From NCBI GenBank assembly GCA_964630665.1, contig CAZVVN010000002.1, positions 1 through 64,000 on the forward strand: a DNA stretch of 64,000 nucleotides, read 5' to 3'. The notes below the pieces were generated by a model that had not been told where the DNA came from, searched no databases, and was given only the letters and a program-made list of their open reading frames with translations. A program made the position numbers and the translations under genes. Below, piece by piece: positions 52,786 through 61,290 of the stretch. The stretch's first letter is position 1. The number at the start of each line of letters is the position of its first letter. The stretch is from UBA9619 sp964630665 (lineage in GTDB: Bacteria > Pseudomonadota > Gammaproteobacteria > Arenicellales > UBA868).

Positions 52786-53178
52786 TTAACCCAGTTCGAT
52801 CCTTCCTGCATTTGATCGGTGGAAATGGACATTTTTCCAGCCTTCGTCGATCTTATGCCAGATGCGAGTTTCTTCAAAGGCTGTGGTGCTGTGCTGACCA
52901 TCATTCGTAGTGCTTTGTACCAGTCTTACATAGGCGACTACGGCAGTATCACCTAGCATTCGTATATGAGGAGACCGAACATTCGACTTGCGTTTGCCTG
53001 TGGCTGGACTACCGAAATAAGTTTCATGGAAACCCAAACCTTCCACTATATTACCAAGTGCTTCTGGCTCGAAAGCTGTTAAGGACGGATCACATAACTC
53101 TCTATAAGTCTCCAAGTCGCCATTATCAATGGCATCAAGTAACCGCTTATTAAGTATTTCCACCGTATTAGAAGTCAT
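52786..53178 (-). CDS. CaMKII association (hub) domain-like protein, NTF2/SnoaL fold
   Basis: A 130-residue single-domain protein of the NTF2-like superfamily. It follows the eukaryotic calcium/calmodulin-dependent kinase II association domain closely: NKRLLDAIDNGDLETYRELCDPS, then TAFEPEALGNIVEGLGFHETYF, PHIRMLGDTAVVAYVRL, FEETRIWHK and WKNVHFHRS. The EPEALGN-VEG-FH block and the final HFHRSNAG are particularly like the animal hub. There is no kinase gene nearby. Bacterial stand-alone members of the CaMKII_AD family are known; their roles are mostly unclear and they may assemble into rings or act as ketosteroid-isomerase-like enzymes. It lies in the A+T-rich islet, suggesting acquisition by transfer. 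Confidence 0.85.
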   Translation of the reverse strand: MTSNTVEILNKRLLDAIDNGDLETYRELCDPSLTAFEPEALGNIVEGLGFHETYFGSPATGKRKSNVRSPHIRMLGDTAVVAYVRLVQSTTNDGQHSTTAFEETRIWHKIDEGWKNVHFHRSNAGRIELG

Positions 53179-53720
53179 AGTTGGTCTCGATTGGATGATC
53201 CTAACGATATGGATCGTGATGAGTATTAGTGATCGACCTGGTTTTTCTTGCCTCTCATACGTTTGAGTGGTCGTCTTCGAATTCTATACAGGACTGCCGG
53301 CATAATAACTAGGGTCTATATACCAGGAATAGTTGTATCAGAGATGTATAAGATGGGGTGTGAGGGCTACCGGACAACACTAGAGGTTAAACGATCCATC
53401 AAGACACTCCACGACGAGTAGCGTAGAAACTTCAACTAGTTCGTTTTCCGTTTCTTCATCCAAACCAACCACAGTATTCCGATGATTACAGCCAGATAGG
53501 CGTTAGCGGTCCAGTAGGACACTGTAGCGAAGTAAATCAAACCAAACAGGACAATGACTGGTAAAGCGACCACATGTCTAGGCAAACGAAAAACTTATGC
53601 ATTTATTGATGGACTTCTTTTATTTCTTTCCCGGGGGGGTATTATTTGTGGCTTCTTCGCTCCCTTTTGTGAACGTGCTGACCCGCCATGCGGATGGTCT
53701 GCGGGTTCCTCGGCAGCAAC
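53179..53720. other. A+T-rich stretch of 542 bases with at most one small ORF
   Basis: Between the hub-domain gene and the haloalkane dehalogenase gene I see no conserved gene apart from a possible small membrane protein at 53436-53585 on the minus strand. A plus-strand frame from 53597 encodes a hydrophobic stretch but runs antisense into the dehalogenase and is not credible. The stretch holds a short G run near 53632. Confidence 0.4.
53436..53585 (-). CDS. Possible small two-helix membrane protein
   Basis: Minus-strand frame from TTG 53585 (or GTG 53573) to TAG 53436, about 49 codons. It encodes two hydrophobic stretches (ALPVIVLFGLIYFATVSYW and LAVIIGILWLVW) and ends in MKKRKTN, a basic tail as in small bacterial membrane proteins. 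No clear Shine-Dalgarno site is seen and an in-frame TAA lies just upstream, so it may also be the end of a decayed gene. Function unknown. Confidence 0.25.
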   Translation of the reverse strand: MPRHVVALPVIVLFGLIYFATVSYWTANAYLAVIIGILWLVWMKKRKTN

Positions 53721-54620
53721 CTAACGCTGCCAGGACTGAAGCGCCTGGCGGGCTACGCCAGCACCCCATTCCTGCAAAAAATGACCACCCTCAGCAACCT
53801 CGAACGGTGCCGGGCAGTTGCGGATGGATTTGTGCAGGTGGTGCATCATGTTTGGAGTCAGGACCGGATCCTGCATACCGATGGCCATGAAGGCTTCGCC
53901 CTGCCACTCGTCTTGCAGCCATGCCTTGGACCGGCGTGAGATTTCGGCACCATCGGCGTCGGGATGCTCAGGCAGTAGCTCAGGGAAGGCCCGGACACCT
54001 GCCTTGTGCTTGATGTCCGGAAACGGCGCGTCATAGGCGGCCCGTTCTTCGGCTGACAGGTGAGGGCAGGCCCGACCCAGTAGACGTCCTGCCGAGAGGT
54101 CGGGGTTGTCGCGGCACCACTGCCGCCAGGCAATGAAACCCTTGCCAAGCGGCAGGTCACCCGTAGCCAGTGCAGTGTTCATGATGAGTAGCCTGGAGAA
54201 GCGTTGCGGAGGCTCCATCGGCAGGGTGAGGCCGAGAATACCGCCCCAGTCCTGACCAACCAGGGTCAGATCAGTCAGGTCCAGGCGCGACGTGAAAGCC
54301 AGCAGCATGTTTCGGTGAAAGCTGAAGGTATAAGTCGATTGTTCGATCGGTTTGTCTGAACGCCCAAACCCGAACAGGTCAGGCACAATGACCCGGGCGC
54401 CGCTTTCCAGGAACACCGGAATCATGTGCCGGAAGAGGTAAGCCCAGGTCGGTTGACCGTGCACGCAAAAAAAAGTCTGTTCGGCATCCGGTGGACCTAG
54501 ATCCAGATAGTGGCAGCGCAGCCCGTCGAAGCCGTCGAGGTCGTCGAGGTAGTTCGGTTCGAAATCGTAGCCGGGCAGATCCTGAAAGCGTTCATCCGGT
54601 GTGCGCAGTATGCTTGCCAT
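53721..54620 (-). CDS. Haloalkane dehalogenase (DhlA/DhmA subfamily I)
   Basis: Alpha/beta hydrolase of 299 residues that replaces halogen on alkyl carbon by water. The sequence is close to mycobacterial DhmA and Xanthobacter DhlA, starting LRTPDERFQDLPGYDFEPNYLDDL. The catalytic triad is Asp124, Asp251 and His280, with halide-binding Trp125 in GQDWGG at the same number as in DhlA. The oxyanion-hole motif reads HGQPTW, Gln56 where DhlA has Glu56. GGAGGAG lies before ATG 54620. It is divergent from an arginase-family gene. A separate haloacetate dehalogenase-like gene at 23437 suggests the organism deals with organohalogens. Confidence 0.9.
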   Translation of the reverse strand: MASILRTPDERFQDLPGYDFEPNYLDDLDGFDGLRCHYLDLGPPDAEQTFFCVHGQPTWAYLFRHMIPVFLESGARVIVPDLFGFGRSDKPIEQSTYTFSFHRNMLLAFTSRLDLTDLTLVGQDWGGILGLTLPMEPPQRFSRLLIMNTALATGDLPLGKGFIAWRQWCRDNPDLSAGRLLGRACPHLSAEERAAYDAPFPDIKHKAGVRAFPELLPEHPDADGAEISRRSKAWLQDEWQGEAFMAIGMQDPVLTPNMMHHLHKSIRNCPAPFEVAEGGHFLQEWGAGVARQALQSWQR

Positions 54621-54759
54621 GGTTGTCTCTCCTCCGGCCCCCTGAATGGACCTGTCTGTAAACAGGTTCTACGGGCAGCACGGAAAATCATTAAAATCAA
54701 AGTATGTGCCGCTGGTTTGCGGTCAACCGGTCTTTTACGCGATAACCGTCGTCAAGTCC

Positions 54760-55713
54760 ATGAATCAAATTGACAAGTCGAAGGACTCTGAGTTGAGCTG
54801 CCCGGCCAGTTTCATGGGCCTGCCGTTGTCCAGTGATCTCAGCCAGAGCCAGGCGGCCGTGCTGGGTATTCCTTTTGACTGCGGGACGCACCCGGCGCGG
54901 GTAGGGGCACGGCTCGGCCCCACCGCGATTCGCGAACAGTCCGTTCTGGTGCGTCCCTTCCAGCCACCGTGGGCCGATTTCAATCCGCTCGATCGACTCG
55001 GCGTGGTCGACTGCGGAAACGTGAACTGTACACCGGGTGTGATCGAGTCCTCACTGGCCAATATCGAGCAGGCGGTCTACGGGATCGCATCGGCTGATGT
55101 CGTACCCGTGACCATGGGTGGCGACGGACTGGTGTCGCTGCCACAGCTTCGCGCGATGCATCGCCTGCACCCGGACCTCGTATTCCTTCACATCGACGCC
55201 CACACCGATACCTACCCCGGTGATGGACAGGAGATTCATGAGCGTTACAACACGGCGACTACCTTCACCCGCGCAGCCGAAGAGGAACTGGTCGATACCG
55301 CCCGCTCTTTCCACGTGGGTGCGCGCGGCACCGTGATGATGGGCGGTGTGTTCGAGCACACCAGGGCCAGGGGCTACGGCCTGATCGACGATGCCGAGCT
55401 GCGCCGGCGAGGTACCGCCGATGTCCTCGGCCAGCTTCATGAGTGCCTGACCGGTAGGCCGGTATATCTTTGTTTTGACATGGATTTCTTCGACCCGGCC
55501 TGTGCACCGGGGGTGTGTACTCCCACTTGGGGTGGTGCCACCGCCAGGGAAGGGCTGGCGTTGCTGAAGGGTCTTGAAGGTCTGAACTTTGTAGCCGTCG
55601 ACGTCAATACGGTCAGCCCACCGCATGACGTGGGCGGCATGACTGCATTTCTTGCCGCTACCGTGATGATCCAATGTCTGGCGCTGTTGTGCTGCACGCA
55701 TGGGCTACGCTGA
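54760..55713 (+). CDS. Arginase/agmatinase-family protein with altered active site
   Basis: A 317-residue ureohydrolase-fold protein. Two Mn motifs are intact: DAHTD (Asp146, His148, Asp150) and CFDMDFFDPACAPG (Asp239, Asp241). The first motif, normally GGDH, reads GGDG with Gly123 in place of the Mn ligand His, and the late DVVEV motif reads DVNTV, Thr283 where the guanidinium-binding Glu is expected. The usual substrates, arginine or agmatine, may therefore not be used, or the site may bind one metal only. ATG 54760 is the sensible start; an upstream in-frame codon at 54646 would run into the divergent promoter. Confidence 0.85.
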   Translation: MNQIDKSKDSELSCPASFMGLPLSSDLSQSQAAVLGIPFDCGTHPARVGARLGPTAIREQSVLVRPFQPPWADFNPLDRLGVVDCGNVNCTPGVIESSLANIEQAVYGIASADVVPVTMGGDGLVSLPQLRAMHRLHPDLVFLHIDAHTDTYPGDGQEIHERYNTATTFTRAAEEELVDTARSFHVGARGTVMMGGVFEHTRARGYGLIDDAELRRRGTADVLGQLHECLTGRPVYLCFDMDFFDPACAPGVCTPTWGGATAREGLALLKGLEGLNFVAVDVNTVSPPHDVGGMTAFLAATVMIQCLALLCCTHGLR

Positions 55714-55773
55714 AACTGACGGCTAGGACTGCTGGCTGTCCTCAGCCGGGAACCGCTGCTCAGAGATCCTTCC

Positions 55774-56670
55774 TCAGGCCAGAAGTGACAGTGCCGCCGG
55801 CAGGGTATCGATGCGAACTGGGCTTGCAGCTGATATCTCCCCGTCCGTTTCAAACGAGTTACAACCCGCACCGGGCTCAAGCTGTATTGACCGACCGCGT
55901 CGGTAGTGAACATAACTGGCACCGAGGTGGTTACCAAGGTATAGGCGGCCCAGTCGCAACGGCAGTTGCCAGCGCGCCATGGGCATAACTGCGGCGATCT
56001 CTGCTAGGCCGTTGTCCAGGACCGCTCTGGGTGAGATGTACATGCCCTGTCCGAAATGTGAGCCTTTGGTGATGGCCAGCAGGTAGAGCGGCCCGGAGAA
56101 CCAGGGTTCCCCGTCAATGGTCACGCGGCAGGACACCGGCCGATAAGACATGAATGCCTTGAGCGTTGCTCTGAGGTAGGCGGCCGGAACATTGCCCTTG
56201 TCACCGGCCATATGCTCACCCACCCAGCCGGAGACGCCGGCGGAAAAAGTGTTGACGGCATAGCGGGTACTGCCCTGGCTGTCGCAGATCTGTAGGACAT
56301 CGACATGCCGGGGTTCGGCTGCAAGTATCCTCGCAAGGGCTTTGAGGGGGTTGCCGGAAAGTCCTGCAATACGTGCATAGTCCGACCCCGTACCGGCCGG
56401 GATCAGTCCGATGGCGACCTGGCCGGCAAGACCTGATGCCAGCAGCTGGCCTGCTGCACTGTGAAAAGTTCCGTCACCGCCGATCACGATCAACCGGCGT
56501 ACATTACCGCTCAGCGTGTCCTTGAGTTCAGCTCTCGCCTGGTCGAGTGCGCTGCAGCAGATGACTCGGGCGGATGCCAGGTCTGGTCTGGACTTCTGGA
56601 GTTTTTCCCAGGTTCGGCCTCCCTTGCCACTACCGGAAGTCGGATTGACCAGAACGACCGTTTTTTTCAC
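55774..56670 (-). CDS. Diacylglycerol/sphingosine kinase-family lipid kinase (YegS-like)
   Basis: Cytosolic, membrane-associated lipid kinase of 298 residues. The opening VVLVNPTSGSGKG and the nucleotide loop IVIGGDGTFHSAAGQLL, then LIPAGTGSDYARI, are the DAGK catalytic domain signatures. The C-terminal half is the usual beta-sandwich. Bacterial members phosphorylate diacylglycerol, phosphatidylglycerol or related lipids. GTG 56670 is the start. It follows the tandem SDR genes on the same strand and converges on the arginase-family gene, 60 bp away. Confidence 0.87.
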   Translation of the reverse strand: MKKTVVLVNPTSGSGKGGRTWEKLQKSRPDLASARVICCSALDQARAELKDTLSGNVRRLIVIGGDGTFHSAAGQLLASGLAGQVAIGLIPAGTGSDYARIAGLSGNPLKALARILAAEPRHVDVLQICDSQGSTRYAVNTFSAGVSGWVGEHMAGDKGNVPAAYLRATLKAFMSYRPVSCRVTIDGEPWFSGPLYLLAITKGSHFGQGMYISPRAVLDNGLAEIAAVMPMARWQLPLRLGRLYLGNHLGASYVHYRRGRSIQLEPGAGCNSFETDGEISAASPVRIDTLPAALSLLA

Positions 56671-56706
56671 GCAGCTGTCCCTAGCAGTTGCAGGTTCGGT
56701 TGTCGA

Positions 56707-57408
56707 TTACCAGGGATGGGTCTTGTTTTCCCAGGAAACGAAACGGTCACTGGTAGCGACCGAACTTTGTTCGAGAACGGCTCTTATGCCAGTGGCGCTC
56801 TGTTCAGGGTCGAGCTCAGCATTCGGGCCGCCCATGTCGGTGCGAACCCAGCCAGGATCTACTGCCAGCACGGTGATGCCACGGGGCTTCAGGTCATGGG
56901 CGAGGTTCACGGTGACCATATTGAGTGCGGTCTTGCTGCTCCGATAGATATAACCTCCACCGGAAGAATAATCCTGGATGCTCGCCATGCTGCTGGACAG
57001 GTTGGCGATGGTGCGATGTGTACTGCGTGCCACCGAGTCGGCGAGTGCGGTGCTGACCCGGTAGGGCCCCAGTGTATTGACGTCGAGTACCTGCAACCAC
57101 CGGTCATAATCCAGGTTGCCGAAGCTCTGGCAGTCACCACCGAAGACACCGGCATTGTTGATCAGGATGTCCACCGGTGTGCTTGCAAGGTGTATTGCCA
57201 AGCCTTTGACCGAAGCCCAGTCGGTGACGTCGAGCTGACACAGCTTTAAGGCCGGATTTGCTGAGAGCGCCTGCAATTTTCTCGCCGCGTCTGGTTGCCT
57301 GCAACAGGCATATACCTGCCAGCCCTCAGCCAGGTACTGGGCCGAAAGCTCAAATCCGATCCCGCGGTTGGCGCCGGTGATCACGGTTGTGAAGGCTCGC
57401 TCGGACAT
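56707..57408 (-). CDS. SDR family oxidoreductase (C-factor-like), copy 1
   Basis: A 233-residue SDR with TGANRGIGFELSAQY, LINNAGVFGG, and the catalytic YRSSK. It resembles the C-factor/carbonyl reductase-like group. The late motif DPGWVRTDMGGPNAELDPEQSA is shared almost word for word with the SDR encoded 3 bp upstream, showing an old tandem duplication. Substrate unknown. Together with the upstream copy it may be transcribed with the lipid kinase. Confidence 0.85.
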   Translation of the reverse strand: MSERAFTTVITGANRGIGFELSAQYLAEGWQVYACCRQPDAARKLQALSANPALKLCQLDVTDWASVKGLAIHLASTPVDILINNAGVFGGDCQSFGNLDYDRWLQVLDVNTLGPYRVSTALADSVARSTHRTIANLSSSMASIQDYSSGGGYIYRSSKTALNMVTVNLAHDLKPRGITVLAVDPGWVRTDMGGPNAELDPEQSATGIRAVLEQSSVATSDRFVSWENKTHPW

Positions 57409-57411
57409 GGC

Positions 57412-58098
57412 TTACCAGGGGAGGAATTGTCCGTTGTAGCGCAGGAATGTGCCGGATGCGTCGCGGCCAAGAGTCTTGAACAGGTCCCTCATCGCGCTGA
57501 CGCTTTCCTCGGGTGTCAGGTCGGCATTCGGCCCCGACATGTCGGTCGCCACGAACCCGGGAGAAAGGCAGACGACCGAGATCGCGTGTTTTTCGAGGTC
57601 GGTCGCCAAGCCCCTAGTGATCAGGTTCAGGGCCGCCTTGCTCGTATTGTAGGGATAGTCCCCGACACCGTTGTCCAGTGTCAGGCTGCCATTGGCGCTG
57701 GAGATGTTGGCGATCAGTTTGAGGTCACCGATCTTGATATGAGCGATGAAAGCCTCACACATCGCCATCGTGCCGAACACGTGAACGCGAAATTCTTCGA
57801 ACCACTGTGCGTCATCACAGCGACCGTAGTGTTCATTCTCGCCCAGCCAGAGCCCTGCGTTGTTGATCAATAGATCGATGGGCTGGTTAACCAGTCGTTT
57901 CGCAACAGCTTGGATCTGACCGTGGTTCGAAACATCGAGATCATGAATGGTAACGTTGTCGTGCTTGAGATCATCGATCGCTGGTCGGCCGTGAAGATTG
58001 CGTACACCGGCATGTACACACCAGCCCGCCGATGCATACTGCCGGGCGAATTCAAGACCGAGGCCACGGCTGGCACCGGTGATCATGACGCTGGGCAA
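57412..58098 (-). CDS. SDR family oxidoreductase (C-factor-like), copy 2
   Basis: A 228-residue SDR with ITGASRGLGLEFARQY, LLINNAGLWLG and the catalytic YNTSK, then SPGFVATDMSGPNADLTPEESV, paralogous to the SDR encoded next. TTG 58098 is taken as the start because the conserved N-terminal strand would be cut by the first ATG (58086); AAAGGA lies about 11 bp before it. The pair is separated by 3 bp. Confidence 0.83.
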   Translation of the reverse strand: MPSVMITGASRGLGLEFARQYASAGWCVHAGVRNLHGRPAIDDLKHDNVTIHDLDVSNHGQIQAVAKRLVNQPIDLLINNAGLWLGENEHYGRCDDAQWFEEFRVHVFGTMAMCEAFIAHIKIGDLKLIANISSANGSLTLDNGVGDYPYNTSKAALNLITRGLATDLEKHAISVVCLSPGFVATDMSGPNADLTPEESVSAMRDLFKTLGRDASGTFLRYNGQFLPW

Positions 58099-58127
58099 GA
58101 ACGATGTCCTTTCGATGGTCAGGTCAG

Positions 58128-59318
58128 TCAGGAGACTACCGGCATCTCAGCCGGTGCCCGGCGGGTGAGGTACTCTGCACCGTCCTCGGTAATCACGATA
58201 TTTTCTTCATGGACCAGCTGTCGGTCCGGTGCGAACTCCATCCCCGGTTCCAGAGTGATGACAGCGCCCGCTGTCAGTACGGTCAGATCGTCTTCCTTCA
58301 CGGACGGCCACTCGGTCAGCTGCATGCCCAGACCGTGACCCATGCGACCGACGCTGTTTCCAAGTGCGCCGCCGCTTTCAAGGACCTCCCACATCGCACG
58401 CCAGACATCGGCCATGGTCGCGCCGGGTCGGGCTGCAGCAAAACCGGCGTCGGTCGCCCGGTAGACCGTTGCATGGGCCTTCCGGGTGTCATCAGCGATG
58501 TGCCCAAAGGCAAAGTTCCGGTCGAAGTCGCAGAAGTAGCCATCGAAGGTCGTTCCAGTGTCGATGATCAGCACGTCACCTTCCCCGAGCTGCCGGTCCG
58601 TCGGTCCCATGATGATGTTGTCGTAGCCGCCGGGCCCGGAGCCCGCGACCAGGAAAGGCGTGCTGTCTGCGCCACGCGCCAGCAGGTTGATCCGCATGCG
58701 CCGCCCGATTTGGCGTTCGGACTCGCCCAGCGACGTGTACTCCGGAAGTGCTTCGAATTCAGCCGAGGTGAGTTGACAGACGGCCCGGATCTTTGCCACT
58801 TCGGCCTGCGACTTCACGAATCGCTGTTTCAGCAGGAGTTTCGCGCAGTCAACGGGGGAAAGTGCTATTCGCTCTGCCAGAATCTGGCTGTCACGGACCG
58901 GCATGCGGAGGGTGCTTTCCTGGCCCAGGGCGAGACCCAGCTGCCCGAAGCGGGCCGGCAGGCCGTTCAAGGTGTCGGCGAGAAGCGTGATCCCGTCGTC
59001 TTCCGGACAGGGCGACTGCCAGGTTCGCACATCATCGATCCAGGTGGCCCGCATGCCTGCCAGACCCAGACCCGGGATGACCGCAATGGGCTTGCCGGAC
59101 AGCGGCACTAACACGAACCAGGGGCGGGTCGGGCTTTCAAAGAACTGGGTCTGAAAGCCCGTGAAGTAGCGGATCTCGGGCTCGGTGGTCAGCAGTATCG
59201 CGTCCAGCTTCGACGCCAGCATCGCAGTCTGCACCGACCGGGTTCGCTCCTCGAATTCGGTCTCGGCAAATCCACGGGGGGGCAGGGCGGTTTCAGGCAT
59301 AGCGGGGACCACAGACAT
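58128..59318 (-). CDS. M24 metallopeptidase-family hydrolase (Xaa-Pro dipeptidase/ectoine hydrolase-like)
   Basis: A 396-residue pita-bread hydrolase. Metal ligands of the M24 family are visible: two Asp in IIDTGTTFDGYFCDFDR, His in GRMGHGLGMQL, Glu in LEPGM and Glu in HEENIVITEDG. The N-terminal creatinase-like domain contains RYFTGFQTQFFE. Relatives include prolidases, ectoine hydrolase DoeA and the DMSP lyase DddP; I cannot decide among them by eye. Its ATG overlaps the ammonia-lyase stop in TGATG, so it belongs to the six-gene amino-acid operon as the last gene. Confidence 0.85.
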   Translation of the reverse strand: MSVVPAMPETALPPRGFAETEFEERTRSVQTAMLASKLDAILLTTEPEIRYFTGFQTQFFESPTRPWFVLVPLSGKPIAVIPGLGLAGMRATWIDDVRTWQSPCPEDDGITLLADTLNGLPARFGQLGLALGQESTLRMPVRDSQILAERIALSPVDCAKLLLKQRFVKSQAEVAKIRAVCQLTSAEFEALPEYTSLGESERQIGRRMRINLLARGADSTPFLVAGSGPGGYDNIIMGPTDRQLGEGDVLIIDTGTTFDGYFCDFDRNFAFGHIADDTRKAHATVYRATDAGFAAARPGATMADVWRAMWEVLESGGALGNSVGRMGHGLGMQLTEWPSVKEDDLTVLTAGAVITLEPGMEFAPDRQLVHEENIVITEDGAEYLTRRAPAEMPVVS

Positions 59319-60550
59319 CAGATCAGACCGTCGGCCGCACTGCCGACAAGCCGGTGATAGACCACCGGGTCGGTCGCACCTTCGGTCCCGAAAACCAGTA
59401 CCCGGGCATTGTGGTCAAGGCCAAGGGCCTGGCTGAGCGCAGGTTCTGAACAGGCGGCGATACAACCGGCAAGGCCCGCCACAGCCGCCTCGCCTGCCAC
59501 AATACGGGGATCGCCGGCGCTACCCTGAGCAAGGCGCGCCATCAGCGGGCCAACGGGGTCGTCGTTGATGGTCAGAAAATGATCAGCACCAAGTGCCAGT
59601 ACGGGCCAGGCGATCAGCGACACCTCCCCGCACGACAGACCTGCCATGATGCTTTCCCTTGTGACAGTAATGTTTACTGCCCGGCCGGCAAGGGCGCTGC
59701 GATAAAGACAGTCGGCAGGTTCCGGTTCGACCACGATGAACTGTGGTCGACCGGAGCCGTAGCGGTGCCAGAGATCGGCACAGACGGCGGCCGCGAGTCC
59801 ACCACAGCCGCCCTGGATGAACACGTGGGTAGGTGGTTGCTCCTCCGACAGTTGATCCATCGCCTCGCTGCTCATCAGCGTGTATCCTGCCATGACCTGG
59901 CGCGGAATCTCAGTGTAACCTGGCCACGAGGTGTCGGAGACGATAAGCCAGCCGTTCAACGCCGCATCTTCGGCGGCTTTTCTGACCGATTCACCATAGT
60001 CGCCATCGACCCGCACGACCTGTGCCCCGTATTTCTCGACGGCGGTCTGCCGGCCTTCGCTGACGTCCGCGTGCATGTAGATGATGCACCGACAGCCGAA
60101 GTTTTGCGCGCCCCAGGCCACAGAACGGCCGTGGTTGCCGTCTGTTGCCGTGACCACGGTGATTTTGCCAGCGCGGTCGGACAACCGACCAGCCATCAGT
60201 GCGTCGAAATCGCAAGAATTGCCGTCACGTCCGGCAATTTCCTCAGCCACCGTCTTGAGAACCGCATAAGAGCCACCGAGCGCTTTGAAACTGCCGAGCC
60301 CGAAACGTAGGCTCTCATCCTTGTAGTAAATGTTACTGACCCCGGTCTGCCGCGCCAGCTCGGGTAGCGCTCTAAGCGGGGTGGCCTGATGTCCGGTCCA
60401 GCTGGATATCGTCTGGCGGGCCTCGCGACACAGCTTCTCACTCATCAGCGCATCGACGGCACCCGGACAAATACTTTGGGTCACGGCCTGTGAATTTGGA
60501 CAGGCGTTCTCGATTCGGGCACCCAGTTCATCCGCGAGTGTGCTTAGCAT
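59318..60550 (-). CDS. Diaminopropionate ammonia-lyase-like PLP enzyme
   Basis: Fold-type II PLP enzyme of 410 residues converting 2,3-diaminopropionate to pyruvate and ammonia in E. coli YgeX. The PLP lysine is Lys89 in ESLRFGLGSFKALGGSYA; the acid Asp137 in TATDGNHGRSVAW and the second Asp in SDTSWPGY match the family. GLSCGE and the FGTEGATD phosphate/PLP-nitrogen motif follow. The sequence tracks E. coli DAPAL along its length, so this is better than a threonine dehydratase call. Its enamine intermediate would be a RidA substrate, and a RidA gene heads this operon. Confidence 0.9.
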   Translation of the reverse strand: MLSTLADELGARIENACPNSQAVTQSICPGAVDALMSEKLCREARQTISSWTGHQATPLRALPELARQTGVSNIYYKDESLRFGLGSFKALGGSYAVLKTVAEEIAGRDGNSCDFDALMAGRLSDRAGKITVVTATDGNHGRSVAWGAQNFGCRCIIYMHADVSEGRQTAVEKYGAQVVRVDGDYGESVRKAAEDAALNGWLIVSDTSWPGYTEIPRQVMAGYTLMSSEAMDQLSEEQPPTHVFIQGGCGGLAAAVCADLWHRYGSGRPQFIVVEPEPADCLYRSALAGRAVNITVTRESIMAGLSCGEVSLIAWPVLALGADHFLTINDDPVGPLMARLAQGSAGDPRIVAGEAAVAGLAGCIAACSEPALSQALGLDHNARVLVFGTEGATDPVVYHRLVGSAADGLI

Positions 60551-60565
60551 GGGTCGCTATTTCTG

Positions 60566-61273
60566 TCAGGGCCTGCCCGGATCGGCCAGGAACAGCCCGT
60601 CGAGCAGGTCGACAAACCAGCTGTGAATCAGCGGATCGTGTAACGGCGCGAGGGTCTCCTGTTCCGCCCGGCTCTGGGCGCCTGGATTGTCCCACGGTGC
60701 CCAGTCCGAGTCCTGCCAGCGCTTGAGCACGCTCGGGGTGACTTCCGGGTGAAACTGCAAGCCGTAGGCAGACTCACCGTAGCGAAAAGCATGGTGCGGA
60801 AAAAGATCACCGCGGGCCAACAAGGTCGCATCCCGGGGGACTTCGAATCCACGGCTGTGGGCCTGGAAGACATAAAAGTCTTTCGGAACGAAGGACTCCT
60901 GTCCTGTCGCCGGCTGTATGGGGAAGTAGCCGAATTCCTCCCACCCATCTGCTCGTGGCAAGACGTGTGCACCCAGTACGTGCGCCAGCAGTTGCCCGCC
61001 AAGACAAAGGCCAAGTACCGGTATGCTGTTTTTCAGGCACTGCTCAAGCCATCGGGCTTCCTCAATAAGATAAGGAGTCTCGCCGATCGTATCGATATTG
61101 GCACCCCCACCCGTGACCACCACGCCGGCGAGGGATTCACAGGTGTCAGGTAGCGACTCCCCTTTGAAGGGCTGGACCCACTCGATTGGAAAGCCGCGCG
61201 CTGCCAGGTGTGTTGAGGCCCGGTCATCCCTGGGATCGGGGTGGTGCTCGATGAAAACGACCCGTCTGTCCAT
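60566..61273 (-). CDS. Class I glutamine amidotransferase-like protein
   Basis: A 235-residue GATase of the GMP synthase-like group. Nucleophile Cys lies in LGLCLGGQLLAH, and His and Glu in YGLQFHPEVTPSV. It stands alone without a synthase domain. Such proteins hydrolyse glutamine or gamma-glutamyl conjugates. It is 15 bp upstream of the ammonia-lyase gene and in the same operon, so a role in deamidation or gamma-glutamyl amine processing is plausible. ATG 61273. Confidence 0.85.
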   Translation of the reverse strand: MDRRVVFIEHHPDPRDDRASTHLAARGFPIEWVQPFKGESLPDTCESLAGVVVTGGGANIDTIGETPYLIEEARWLEQCLKNSIPVLGLCLGGQLLAHVLGAHVLPRADGWEEFGYFPIQPATGQESFVPKDFYVFQAHSRGFEVPRDATLLARGDLFPHHAFRYGESAYGLQFHPEVTPSVLKRWQDSDWAPWDNPGAQSRAEQETLAPLHDPLIHSWFVDLLDGLFLADPGRP

Positions 61274-61290
61274 ACGACCCGAGGAAACAG

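Noticed and set aside
53597..53890. Plus-strand hydrophobic reading frame
   Set aside because: Its second half is antisense to the well-supported haloalkane dehalogenase and it has no ribosome site or recognisable domain.
58128..59318. DMSP lyase DddP
   Set aside because: It shares the M24 fold, but I see nothing specific to DddP, and the operon has no DMSP genes.
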